In this document: one piece after another, positions 1 through 13,000 of the stretch | Numbering within the stretch: position 1 is the stretch's first letter | How the letters are laid out: every line of letters starts with the position of its first letter | Source: Unio delphinus | Lineage: Eukaryota > Mollusca > Bivalvia > Unionida > Unionidae | DNA: 64,000 nt | Reading direction: 5' to 3' | Assembly (NCBI GenBank): GCA_029339505.1 | Contig: JAQISU010000036.1 | Location: 1,580,501 to 1,644,500 of the forward strand | Translations under genes and position numbers: made by a program | The notes under the pieces: model-generated | What the model saw: only the letters and a program-made list of their open reading frames with translations | The model's database searches: none | Told to the model about the DNA's origin: nothing

Positions 1-2750
1 TCCAGTTATATTGATGGGAATTGAAAAACATTATTACCAGCGAGCTTATCCTGTGACCGCGGTTGTTTTTGAAATTTATCCGATAAATGAAACACAAAAG
101 ATGAGAAATTGAAACCTATGAAACTATTAGGAATAAACTGTATAGCCGAACAATTAATAGAGCATTTTAAAAATGCGATGCGTGGAAATAAGTTAACAGA
201 TCTAAGACGTAAGAAATGCAACAAATAGGCGCTAACAGTCAAGGATACTGTAGTCGTAATTCAAAGTGTGGCTAAACTAGTAAAGATGTTAAGATTACCA
301 ATAACAATAGAAACTATAACAGAACAAGTATTACACGAATCAAAATATTAAAAACGGGGCTCCAATCAAGATCATTGAACATAATGCACACCCGTGGATT
401 AACGCAGTAGCACTATTTCCGCGGGATATAACGGTAAAATACCTTTCAGTAGAGTTCTTCCCAGAGAACTCTGGGAGAGGGAATTTGTTTAATTTTATTC
501 ACGCTTTAAATAAAAAAAAAATCATGCATCAGTGTGGTTATTTCAGAATTTTTAAGAACAAGATGGTAAATTTGATAAGTTTGTAAGACCTAACGGTGAA
601 ATATACCGAACGGAATCTCTTCAGGGTGAGATGAGAAAACTCGCTGAGAAATTTTCAACGAATAATAACGAGCAATTATTAACAAACTGTTTTACAGTCA
701 CGTCAGTTGCAGCTCATTTTGCCAGAGAGAGAAATCTGTGGAAGCCAACACAATATGAATTTCTCTCATATGTTTAAGCTAGTTGTGTAGAATAAGTTCA
801 CGGTCGATTATGGAATACCAAATATGATTCCAAACACGTTTTTTTTTCTCCGTTGATATGGTTGCGTGTTATCCACGAAGTTTCCTCGGATATGGATAAA
901 GTGCTAGATATTTGGAACGATTTCGACATACAAGCTACGAGATGACAGGAGTTGCGATTAATGGACCACTATCCTATTTTGATCTAACCGGATTCGCTCA
1001 TGTGGTATCATTTGAATTCGCTAAAGGATTTCATCCGTGATGTTATGTTTGGTTTGGTAGACATGTATCTAAAAACACTGGGTACCAGTAGTGTTATTAC
1101 GGTATATGATCGATTGTAAAATACTGATATCGCTAATTGTCAGTGAGGCACTTATAGCATATTGAGCGCAAACTTAACTTTGGTGACCACAACCCGATAG
1201 TCTTGATAGCATTATTAACGATTACAAGTAAACATTTGAGATCTTTGAAGTCAATAATAAAAACGCAAAAGATCTCGGTAGACGAATAATCGGTAAATTT
1301 ACCCATGGTGGATTATATGATCACAGGCGACATTATTCACGATTGATTCAAGATGATCCTGAATACGATTTTATAATCGCGGATGCAACAGCTTGAGAAA
1401 TATTTGTCAGTCGTGAAAATGCCTACTTGTCCGATGAAATAAAATTTAATTCAATTGTAAAACTACATTGATGGCGGCTCTCCGCAATACATACATCTAA
1501 AAGCGTCAATGCTGGATATGTTTCTATCAATTTCCTATGGATGATTAGTAGATTTCCTGAAACCTCAGTAAGAGTCGCCACTGATTCATTTTATATAGAT
1601 ATCAAACATAAGGAAACAGTGATCCGTTTTGAAATTCTGATGAGCGTTGGGGATCATGAAGAATTAAACAGGAAATGTTAAACGGGTATTCTAAATCAGT
1701 AGATGTTACGATTTAAGATAATTACATGAAACCTATTCAAATATCTCAACTATCGAGTGCATCTTCATTATCAGATCCAATATGTAGATATAAAGTCGTT
1801 TACTTAAACGCGTGTTGCGGGTCACGGAAAACGACTCGTTTTATTGAATTATTTCGAACGAAGTCAGACATGATTGTGAATAGCATCCAACACCGACTTA
1901 CAAGAGAGATGAAACAACGAGGAGTTAATTCCTGCACATATCAGTTTCTTTCGATATAAGGGCGACTCAGACTCTTGATCGAATTGGTGAGAAATATATT
2001 CCGAAAATCATTATTTGGGATGAGATATGCACAGTGTCGTTAGAAATATTAAAAATGTTTCTTGATTCGTTGTTACTAAAAATGTAGCTGTGATAATGTG
2101 TGTCGATCATTGTCAACCACCGCCATTTGTCGATTTTTATTTACATAATTGGCTGAAGAATTTTGTAGATTATTATGAAGATATAAATGCTGATCATACA
2201 GCAATTGATCTAGAATTAAGTGAATTTAAGAAATTAATCAGATATCAACCGGATAAAATCCAATGTAAATTAGCGCGTGAAATAATTTCTGAAACCCCAT
2301 TAAATGATTTTTGTGAAGAATGGAGACCAAACGATTTGATAGTAACAAGTAGAGAGATAATTCGCTACACACTTCAAGCGCGGTTGTTTCAAATCCATAA
2401 AGAAAAATTCTAAACACTTCCAAATCCTTTGTGCTATAGACCAGGTGATTCACGAAGACAGAATTTTGAAGTTGTTGTTTGTATTGTTTTCGTTGATATC
2501 AGTGTTATCAAAGATGCATTTCGCTGACAAATCTCTCTAGACGCTATGATACAAAATTGGCTATGCATTCATCTCAAGTGTTAACCATCTTTGATACAAT
2601 TGTTTGGATCGTAGATGATCGCATGGAGTGGTCGAATTTAGTTTATCTGGCAGTGTCACTAGTACGAAGAGTAAATCAACTTCGTAGAGTTGTTTTAGAT
2701 TCTAATGACACCACAGAATCATTACCAGATTTCATAGAAACAAATCTAAA
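1..2750 (+). pseudogene. Relic A: decayed Polinton PolB-like/SF1 helicase gene (5' end outside window)
   Basis: Fragments in all three forward frames align in order with residues of the intact polymerase-helicase at about 30.87-33.68 kb. Position 1 matches the region near 30870. Recognisable pieces include the HFARE-type motif near 715, the polymerase motif A region near 850-900, the GKFTHGG-like motif B near 1290, the motif C ATDS near 1575, the helicase P-loop region near 1810 (degraded), the DHCQPPP-like motif near 2105 and the helicase C-terminus near 2610-2690. Many stops and frameshifts make it clearly dead. It is truncated on the left by the window edge. On the right it joins abruptly, just after a DTT-type sequence, to the zinc-ribbon gene. 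The whole integrase-phospholipase segment found in the intact element is missing. Old insertion, same orientation as the intact element. Confidence 0.9.
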
Positions 2751-2870
2751 TTTGTTTGTACCACATTGTACACACTTACCGGCAAGTGCTGATCTGTTAT
2801 TGCTTGTTGTAATTGTTGTCAAGTCGTTTTTTCTTGTACGCGTCCTACATTTCACACAATATAGATCCAT
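2676..2870 (-). CDS. Relic A: small zinc-ribbon protein (64 aa, open)
   Basis: A 64-residue reading frame starts MDLYCVKC and has a second pair in CVQCGT, giving a four-cysteine zinc-ribbon pattern (CxxC ... CxxC) separated by about 25 residues. Similar short zinc ribbons next to the packaging ATPase are, from memory, common in invertebrate Polintons; their role is unknown. It lies head-to-head with the ATPase relic, the same arrangement as in the intact element at 35.4 kb. Its 3' end overlaps the truncated helicase relic because of the deletion junction. It is open here while the copy in the intact element is frameshifted, so it records the ancestral frame. Expression is doubtful because its neighbours are dead. 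Confidence 0.5.
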   Translation of the reverse strand: MDLYCVKCRTRTRKNDLTTITTSNNRSALAGKCVQCGTNKFRFVSMKSGNDSVVSLESKTTLRS

Positions 2871-2886
2871 AATTATTTATAATAAC

Positions 2887-3503
2887 ATGAATGTAATTGT
2901 TTTCTCGGCGACAAAAACACGAGAACCCGTAGAGCATCATGAAGCGCTACCAAATTATATTCGCATGACGCGGTTGTTACTTAATTTAATACTTGGGACA
3001 AATTGTATTTGGTAGCACCATCTGTTGACGATCTGCGATGTTACGAGGTGTTAAAGGATTTTAACGATAGATCAAAATCGATATCTGACGATGAGTTTAC
3101 TGAATTTTTTTATCAATGATATTGATGAAACAGCGAGTGTTGATATTATTGATGGAAGTATTAATAATTTAGTCGTATATGATGATGTGATAAGCACGCA
3201 AATCCTGCCAGGATATTTTTCAGGGGTAGACATAAAAATACTGATGGTATTTATGTTACTCAGAAATATTCACAAATACCAAAAGTGATCAGGGATAACT
3301 GTAATATTCTTGCTCTGTTCAATGGAATTGATACACATACATGACGAAATATTCACCAGTCCTGTTGCAGTATAGATATGGACATAATTCATTTTAGAAA
3401 TTTCTTTAGTGTTGCTACATCAAACACACATGGATTTATTACGATAAATTTACATGACCCTAGATCATGATATCTTATCGGACTTTATAAAATATTCGAC
3501 TAA
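2887..3503 (+). pseudogene. Relic A: decayed A32-like packaging ATPase
   Basis: Starts at ATG 2887 with a sequence nearly identical to the intact ATPase N-terminus (FSATKTREP, HHEALPN), then loses about 30 bp that encode the Walker A loop: codons for RM are followed directly by those for TRLLLNLI. Further blocks match in order: the Walker B region (NNLVVYDDV, near 3165), the QKYSQIPKVIRDNCN region (near 3260-3300) and the C-terminal FRNFFS (near 3395). Several frameshifts and stops follow. The missing upstream codons here support the second Met as the real start of the intact ATPase. No terminal inverted repeat can be recognised after it, unlike the intact element. Confidence 0.88.
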
Positions 3504-4199
3504 TTAATAACAGCTAACGAAACCGCGACAACAAATACGTCAGAGGCAATTTCTGTTTTCTGGCTTCGGAACAGACCTTGGTTTATCAAATACATACATG
3601 GGTTCATTCTCTCCGTTTTCGTTTTCAAATTTGGCTAAAAATATGTTATGGGGGTATTTCAAACTGGCCTAAAAATATGTTTGTAGGGTTCACGCTCTTC
3701 ACTACTGATTCAGAGCGTAGCATATTTAATGAAATATGTTATGATTGGAGTTGTCTTTTATTGTTTAATTTTACATTCTTGCCTGATTGACTTGTATGTG
3801 GCATTTGCAAAAATGCAATTTTGCAACACTAATCTATCCAGATTTGTTTTTAATGCACGACTGTGCAGAGTCAAAATTGTTGCTTAAAAATGTTTCTGTT
3901 ATATTTAAGAACGGATCTCAAACATTTATATCGTTTTGTCATACATTTTAATAAGTAGCATGATTCCTAATTGCTGGGCAAAATCTGGTTCTATGTGCGA
4001 CTTAACAGAAAAAATTGACAGTATGGATGAGTGTGGCACCTAAATACCAACACAACCAATTTGACCCAATCATTCCCCGCGCTGACAAGAACTCAGATGG
4101 TTAACAATTTGAAGAAATATATATTATATTATATTATGTTATGTTATGTTATGTTATATTATATTATATTATATTATATTATATTATATTATATTATAT

Positions 4200-4272
<73 letters not shown>

Positions 4273-7200
4273 GAGAGAAAGTCATTTTAGGACGGTAGAA
4301 GAAACATTTAAGTTCAATATGATGCAAAACTTGTGTAAGTGTTTATTTCCCTGTGCTCATAGAGGGCTTTTTGTGTAAATCCAGGGAATCCCGCCAAAAT
4401 TATCAAAATCGTGCCCCGCGTTCGCTAAGGACATTCCTGGCTAATCATCATGAGGTTGTCAACACCTCCGAGCATGTTCTTTAAGCTTTTAAGGCGCAAT
4501 GGGATTTATTGTGGATATAAATGATCCACTTACACAATATCGTGTCATTGTATGATACTGAATCATCTGCCAAAAATACTATCTAGCCGCTAAGCCACCT
4601 TTGCACTGCGGATATTCAATGGGGTTTGGTTAAATTGATCACGTACGATACACAGACTAATCGGGCCGTTCAATATCGATCCATGATGAAACTATGTTAT
4701 TTTAGATCCGACTTCAGCAGCACGTCGATAACATGGCTTATATAAACTGAACTATCTGTACTACCGTCGCACAATCATCACCAGTATCTCCTGAAGATCG
4801 ACAATACTCCAACCCTGAATGAAGATGAGGGAGACTGGTTTCAAACGTTGCGTTTACCAGGTGCTTCGGCTTTGGAATGGCCGCCAAATGTTGTAATCAG
4901 ACTTTTAAGATCAAGCACTGTCCCAAATTATAAAAAATAAATCATATCATAGACCAGCCTTCAGACAAGAGCAGCAATCTGTACAATTCCAAGGAGCCAT
5001 GTGTATCTTATGTTTGCTTCTACACAATCGCGTCACCTTCTAAACAGCCCAGTTTTCAGTCCATGGATGATACCGGTTTCAGCCGCGAGTACCATTACTT
5101 ATTTCATATAATGGGTCCTAAATGGTTTTCACTCAACATCGAAGCAGGAAAGGAAAATAGTCTCCACAGCTTCGATGAGACACATGATTGTTAGAAATCA
5201 TCCATCTTGTCCAACTCGTCAAGAAGTGTAGTAAGAACCATTAATAAGGTTTGTCAGACATAAATTTTTGTAAGATTTCTGCTTTTTATTGATTTTATCT
5301 ACTTTGAGGAGATGTTTAGTTTATACTTCCTGTAATGGAATAGCAATGCTATATGACATAAGGGAGATACAGTGACGTGATCTTGTATCTATATGAAGTC
5401 GCTTGCCACGACACTGGAGGCAGAGTATGATTAGTGTGTGTACATAGAATGCATGGTTATATCATACAGATATTGAACGTGTTTGCTTTGAAACTACAGT
5501 TATATTTGCATAAAAAAGAATTCAATTACTCTGTATATGATGCTACTACCGCATTGCTTTTGTACTCAACGGTTTAACTCAGACTTAAACATTTAAGGCG
5601 GTAAGATTAAGTGCATGCATTTGTGCCATGGTTGAGGCTGTGATTTGGGTCGGCTTCGTATTAAGTTGATACATATCTTCATTTATTTCTGATCGTTGAT
5701 GTGTTTGGATATGCGCAGCATGACAGTGAACTCTAATATCTAAGCTTGGTTTGATACCACTGTAATGTCCGTATTACCAATCATTATTTGCGTGAGTCTG
5801 CATATCCGTTGATTAGAAAGATTTTGGTCAAGAGGCAAGGATAGAATGCTTACTTTGGTCTCATTTTCTGGAGTCCCTGGGTTTTCTAGAAAACACTATC
5901 AAACTTATTGGAGATACTGCCTGAAATTTTGTCTGACTTTCCTCATACGTTTAGGCATATTAAATAGTAATTGAAGCCAAGATACTGATGTTCAATGTAA
6001 AACGAATGGTTCTGAGTGTATTCTGTAGATCATGATTGCATCTTATTGCACATTAATCTTCACGTTTAGACTGTCTGCACTGTTTTGAGAATTTGTATAT
6101 ATTCGTCTTCGGTAGTTTTGCAGCAATGTGTTCGAAGGATATGAGGTATTTTAGATTACGTTTGACGAGGTTTCCAACACTTATAGGGTATGTCTTAGAA
6201 CAGATGCTAACAGTTTCTCCTTTCCTTGGTGGATAGTAAAGTTTAAAAACCTATCTATGTAATTGGTCAGACATGTCTCTTTGTGTTCTTGTTTTCTGGC
6301 CATATAACTGTGATAATTTAGTTAACAAGATCATGAGGTTTTAGTTATCTTTGTGACGAAATCTACGATATATATGTACTTGACAATCAGCAATAGGAAG
6401 AACGAAATGTTATCTCCTTGAAACAGAGTTGTTCATCTATGCATTCTATATGCCTGGCAAAGGTTTCTCTATTTAATTGCATCTATTAAAGTTTGGTGTT
6501 TTTTCGTTGTATTGTCAAAAAAGTATTGGCAACAATTTGAAATTATTCTATTATATGGTCCCAAGTATCGAATGTCTCTAAGCATTTTGTTCACACTGCT
6601 AATTAGTGCCTTTTCACGTTTTCAATCGTGTGAAATACTCTATTTATTTAACAAGCACAGACATTTCTTGGGATGATGAAACTGTGCAGTAGAAACATTT
6701 CAGTGGCAATACGTTTTTGTTCTATGCATACTCTCTCTCTCGTCGCTTGTTTTTTTTTGCTGAAAATATAGTGTTTAGATGGTTTATTCTAACGTATCCG
6801 CCATTAGAGCAATAAAATACAATAGTTGTGCATTGAACAGTTTTTCTCTTCTGAACGTATCTAATTAAGTTTGTGATTTGCTGGCACACGTCTTGGAAAT
6901 ACCATGATATCTCATTTGGTTGCTGGAAGTCTGATGAATATCTTGTATTTCCTTCTGGTCCATTTTATTGGCTTAGTGCTTGTTCTAAACTCCAAATGAA
7001 CATATGTTTGTTGATGATATTTAAAGCCATTGCCATGTGAGGAACATCATAGACCACAGATGACATGGCTTATTTAGCTTTTGGTTTGGTCTTGGCTCCT
7101 CTTCATTAGTGTCTAATATCAACATGTTCTCCACCTTGGTATGGAAGTCAAAACATTGTTATCCATGTCTCTACTTAATGGCCAAATTTGAGTTATATAA

Positions 7201-7800
7201 ATAGGGTCCTTTGCCTTCAGATTTTAACGAATGGAGTCCACATTCATTTTGTTTTCATATACCGTTTCGGGACTTAATGGCAGAGTTACCAAACCCCAAG
7301 TGGTATCAATATCTTGCTCTTAATCTCAGTAGACGTTTATTGAAGCTCTGGTGCTAGTATGTGCATAGTCTGTTTCGGCTGATGCATGCATTGCAGATAA
7401 TGCAGATAATGGCTTGCTGAAGGTGTTTAAGTTTTTCCAACTCAAATTTTTACAAAAGTTACTTCTTTCAAGAGTAATTTGTGGTAATAGTTATTAAATC
7501 CCCATAGTATTATGTACAGAGTCGTTACATTGTTACGAATGTTTCAAGTTCCGAATGGATGAAAACCAAATTAGCTTGCGTTGCTGTTGGTGAAAATTAA
7601 CTTTGAGTTTGAATTATTGAGTTATATGTCATGTTTGACATGTAAATTTGTTACATAAAGTTGATGTTAGGTTTGCTTTTGGTAGATACATATCTACCGA
7701 TTGAACAGCATATGTACTGCATTCATTATTATTAAAGCTCAACTGTGTTAACACAAGTGGAATTCTAAATGATTTTCATAGTTTAACTTTACCTTTACAG
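3504..7800. other. Non-coding stretch, probably TRPM intron; nothing recognised apart from microsatellite
   Basis: No convincing gene in either strand. It contains the pentanucleotide/TA array at 4119-4269. Around 4780-4920 there is a stretch with weak coding character that I cannot identify. Near 7409 a short stretch repeats the 3' end of the exon at 7801-8026. A polypyrimidine tract and AG at the right end form the splice acceptor of that exon. Confidence 0.5.
4119..4269. repeat. (TTATA)n / (TATG)-variant / (TA)n microsatellite
   Basis: A pentanucleotide TTATA array with TTATG variants at its start passes into a perfect (TA)n run of about 60 bases, then ends at a GAGAGA tract. Reading frames through it are meaningless low-complexity translations. 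Confidence 0.97.
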
Positions 7801-8026
7801 TGAGTTCAAGGATTTAGCAACTGCAGTGTTGGACCGATGTTACAAAACACATGAAGACTATACAGTCTTACTATTGATTCAAGATTTAGATCAATGGGAG
7901 GCGTCAAATTGCATTTCACTTGCCATAAAAACAAATAATAAAACATTCATCACTGCACAGGCATGCCAAAAAGTCTTCAACACTATGTGGATGGGACAAA
8001 TGACACAGGAGAATGGCTTGCTGAAG
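7801..8026 (+). CDS. TRPM-like cation channel, exon (N-terminal homology region, 75 codons)
   Basis: This 226 nt exon begins after a good acceptor (ctttacctttacag) with one base of a split codon and ends at CTGAAG before donor GTTTGT, in phase 0. It encodes a peptide with the TRPM-family hallmarks ahead of the channel domain: a VLDRCYKTHEDYTVLLL segment, then CISLAI, then a histidine/alanine-rich helix, then WMGQM followed by NGLLK. In TRPM2-like channels this block directly precedes the pre-S1/S1 region, and the next exon found here (17726) fits that continuation in sequence and phase. TRPM channels are plasma-membrane non-selective cation channels. Family assignment is from recognised sequence pattern; subfamily is uncertain. 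Upstream exons are not seen in the window. Confidence 0.82.
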
Positions 8027-11000
8027 GTTTGTAAAATCCAGACATGTTTATATTAAATTTGACAAGGGGTTGAAGAATTTATATGTATTGGTCGTTCGCT
8101 CAAAGATCAGGCAGTATCATATAGCAAGAAACATGTATCAATTTACAACAAATAATATAATTGCTGTCAATAATTATGGCTAATTATACCATGATTGATT
8201 GGACATTTGCCTAGGTTGGGCAAACTAGTCATTGTATGAAACATATAATCTGTTTATTATATAGCCTTCGTTTGTACGAAATATAGTACAATTTATGTCC
8301 ATAGATACAACTTTTATTTAAAAGAAGTCATGATCCAGATACAAATAGTAATTTCAATATATATACTGCCTGAGAGACGTGAATGATCATTTTGTTTTCA
8401 TGGGCGTGGTAATCTAGAAGTGTATTCACAAATGTAAAAGCTAGCTTAGATTATCCTACATTTAATTCAGCACCAACATAAGTTTCGTAGCATGTGGTAG
8501 AATATGTGTATTTTATAAATACATTTCTAGTCTCAGGTCTGCAATGTGTCAACTGAGTCATTTCTTTGTTCCAAATGTCAAAATACAATTAAATATGTTA
8601 ACTATATATTCATGTTATACACTAGTTTCGTAGTTTAAATGTTTAATTGCTTTCTTGCATATAGTTGGTATTGTTTGCTGATTTCATTAGTTGTTTGTTG
8701 CTGTATGATTGGAGCTACACAATCACATCTTTGTGCATGAAGTTTAAGGAATATAATGTATTAGCGGATTTACGTAACTGGTCCCTGTGGTGAACATACT
8801 ACATTTCATTAAATGCTTACAGTGCATGTCACGTTTATTCGGACACTTGAAACGAAGGGAAAACGAGATCCAACATATCCTTCTCTTGCAGACAACTAAA
8901 GAGGACGAATAAGAAATTGTGGTTTTTAACATTTTCATACGTTCTCATTTTTAAACTTTTACGTTCTACTGTCTACGATCTTGTGGCTTAACATTACGGC
9001 CATTTCAAATGTGATGTTTGCACCACTGCTCTGTTTATACATTCGCCCTTGTTTTCACCCAAAATACTGTTGCTGAATAACAGTCAAATTTGATTTCTGT
9101 CTCCAATAAGTGAACATTTGACTTTATATATTCACTGGAAAAGGGAATCACTGTGACTACTAAGTTAACATTAGATTGTATATATTCATTGGAAAAGGGA
9201 ATCACTGTGAGTAAATTCAGTGGCGAATACAAATGCATTGGTGTAGAAACAACCCCTGATTATTTTTGCAGCTGTTATTACAATCAACGAAGAGACATAT
9301 TCACGTGTTAATACTCGAGTTGGTAGTTTTATATCATCTTGAACCCAACGGATGAGATCTACATGTTCAACTAACAAAATTATAGTTGTGTACAGATAGT
9401 GTTCAACTTGAGAAACAAAATTGCGTTTGTTAGGTCATCAATTATATTTTAAATTCCTCAACTGCATAGCCACAGGTAGAATCCATAACATAAATGTTAT
9501 GTTCAGATCTAAAACTAGTTTAGTTTTAAGATATAATATTTAGGAATATCAAAGCCATCCAAGAGAGGACTGATACTACGTCAGTCATATGTCATTCATA
9601 AGTTTTCCTTCGCTGATTAGTATGCCGTTAAAAACATCCCCTAAACATGTTACATTTTGCCGATCGTTTCGAGTGGATGAACACATATATATTATTATTA
9701 TTGTTAGACTCATATTATCAACATGCCCTTTGATATATAAAATCGATAACCTAGCGTCTCTGCTTCCACCGTTTTCAGTGATCTCAGCCATGTTCTTTGT
9801 GACACCGTCTTTTCACTTGACATAACGAACCTGAATATCATCATTATACTTTTATGTTTCTTAATCTGATCTTCAAAAGAAACAAGCTCACCTAGATCCA
9901 TATCAATAACATTAGGAAAAGTGGCATACCTGATCAGATCCACGTCAGCACCGTGCAATTTATACAGCACCTAACGCCGCATCTGGGAAACCATTTGACA
10001 CGCTGCTGCTAACACTGGAATCGCTGAAAGGCAATAAAAGAACTATAATTCCAGCCATTTTCAATCATGCAACCTCTGACATAGGTAATTGCAATGTCAC
10101 AGAGGTGTCATTATGTTTGGCCACATTAAGCTGAGTGAGATGTATTTAGGTCAACTAAATGGCGACATCTCCAATCAGTTGCGTTCGTGAAAGATTCGTT
10201 GTGATCCAACAATTTCCCTTTCTTACATTTCTCGGCTGAATATCACTAATGCCGCCTTTCACCTCAATGACCCTCCGTCGGCCACTTGCTCCATAACATG
10301 TTCTTGTTAGAATGAATCAAAATATGACTTCTGTACTCAGCATCAACAACGGACTGTTGGAATAACTCCACGTGATCTAATGAAATTTAATAGCTCTGGT
10401 ATCATGAACGAAAGTCATGTTGATAAATATGCAATCCAACGTTCACGTTTTGATGCCAGTCCATGTATAATAACAAATTGCGATAAGCACGTGCACTATG
10501 AGGAGTGATTACTGAAGTCAAGCCGAGTGTATTAAGGACGTACGTGATGAGCGGTTAACCGCAGGAACTTCAGCCAATCTCCAAGATATTAAATATCACG
10601 TACTATAGGTTTAAATATTATCTAAGTTAACATTTTGAGACGTCATGTACACTTGTTTTGGTGCAGTAAGACCATGTCTCGTTATAAATTGTAATCGACG
10701 TTGTGCAAATCTATGGTGAAAAGAATGATTGGGACCAAGGACTACGGTGGTGTTAGAACCAAGGGTTTGCTCGAAATAAATAGTGTATTTGGTCTATAAA
10801 CTGCATAATTATTTGCATATTTTGACAAATATTCTTCTTTTTCAGCTGTTTGGGTGTAATCATCGTTATGGTAACATAAATATTCTCAATAATTGATTCC
10901 ATTTGCCTTCCTTTCAGTCGATGCAATGATATATGCACTTTGAAGCAACACTGATTTATTGCCAAATCCAACCTTAGAATCAGCGGGATGATTTTTCTAA

Positions 11001-13000
11001 CTATTCATTGCAAGGTTTACATGCATTTCCAAAACCATTTCAAATGCAACGAAGTATATAGATGTGTTATACACTTTTATATAAATAATGAGCAAAATCG
11101 CTTTTGCTTCGCTTAACCAGCACAGAAACGCCCACGTCATGTTCTAGATCTATCATATGTGTTTCTCCAGCTGTTTGCGAGGAACCATCCTTTATTTGAC
11201 GTGTCCGATAATCGTTATGGCTAAGGTAAAGAATTGTCCGATAATGTTCATGGTTAAGACTTGATGTATCGCAAAACCACATATACCATTAATTTTGTCA
11301 AAAGATTTGAAGCTTCTACTAATGAAAACAGTCCTTACCAGTTATTGATTTTTTGTACTTCAGCTTATGATTAGTATATACTATGTAGCAGTTAAAATCT
11401 TTGCTGGCAGAAAAATGGTTTATATTGACAAATAGTCAGGAGATTGACGCTAATACTATAGAAATTATGGAGGTTTCCTCGTTCTGAGGAAATGACATAG
11501 AAACCATATGGAAAAAAGCTTAACTCGCTGTTTCGTTTTCATCATATACATTTACAAAAGAGGCCCAACTTTTGTCATATTCGTTTCCGGAGATGTCCGT
11601 AGCAAGACACGGAAAGATTCGCTAACTTAAAATTGTCTTAAGACACTTACCGAAAGAAAGGGCCAAGCTATTGAGTTTAGCAATGGTATTAGCATTAAAT
11701 ACTCGAATAGTAATCACAAATATACCAAATCAATTGCACAAATGTTTTTGCGTAATAATATTAGACTTTAATCCAAACTCTCCGATCTTTGCGATATCGA
11801 CGAAAATGCGATGTAATGACGCAGAAAAGGAGCGAAGCAAACACCGGTGGAAAACATTAAGAGGCTATTAATGACCCAGAAATGATACAAGTAACTGGAT
11901 GTCATTGCTAATAAAAGTACAACATGTCTACTCATATTTGAGTTGGTACAGTGATGGGCTTAAGTTACTTTGGGCTGATAATAGGTTTGAAGTTATTTTA
12001 TCCGCGTTTGCTGATGAACGTACTCCTATGTTTGTAACATTTTATGTTGAATCCATATTGAAGAAGCCCTTTTATTTTGATTTATTCAATTATTGCTTCA
12101 TAAGTTGCTTGGATATGGCCACTTGATTTAAAAGCAGTAGGCACGGCATCAAATTCACCAAATAACATGAAAATATACATGTCAATTGCAGTTAATTGAT
12201 TCATAACAAATATTCAATTCGTCCCAGGACACGTTAGTGTGCAATCGAAAGGTTGTACAATTAAACTTACCTGTCGACACCATGCCTAGGTGCTAGAAGC
12301 CTGGAAACTAGAGACCCAACCACTGACCAATTAAGAGAAACCGTTGTATCTATACAAGTACCTGAGTCGGATAAGTTTGCAAAAGGTCACTTGTTTTAGA
12401 TTGGCTCGTTTTAATCATGGTTGACACGTAGAGGTATTTATGACAGTGACAAATGAGTATTAATAGCCATTGTTGACTAATCAAACTAGTATCAAATTTT
12501 AAAACGATTGATTGCATTCAGTCTGAATGCTCTTATTGCCCCGTATATACAAATTAATACAGATCTACTCACAGTAGCAACATGTGCGTTACAAATAAGA
12601 TTCCAACCTCATAACGTGGAACAAATTATAGACCAGCCACATGGATCTCACTAGGTGTTTGGGTATCAAACCAAGCAAGTCAAGTTTCTTTTGTCACCAT
12701 TAGATAAAATGTTCACAGCGTTTCTTTGGCTAACCATGCTCAAGCAACGTTATGGGTAAATTTGCCAAGCTTGCTAATTCTTCCGGGGGAGGCTTCAACT
12801 TTCCAATGTCAAGTATATTAAATGTTCTGATTTGTGTAGCCATTGTTTGCTTGTTTGTGTTAGTGTTATGACTGGTCGGCCTGGTCTCAGGATAATGTGA
12901 CTTGAACGGACACGTTCCTACATATATGTGTCATGATGCCACAGTGCATGACATCACTAGAAACTACCTAATGGCAGACATTGTAGCGATATGACTGCAG
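8027..13000. other. Intron; no gene recognised
   Basis: About 5 kb of AT-rich sequence with only short accidental reading frames in all frames. A direct repeat of about 40 bp (tatattcactggaaaaggga and following) occurs at 9126 and 9180. I see no splice-bounded exon, RNA gene or recognisable transposon here. Confidence 0.45.

Noticed and set aside
9710..9970. 86-codon minus-strand frame in the intron
   Set aside because: No motif, no splice signals in matching phase and no neighbouring fragments of a gene.
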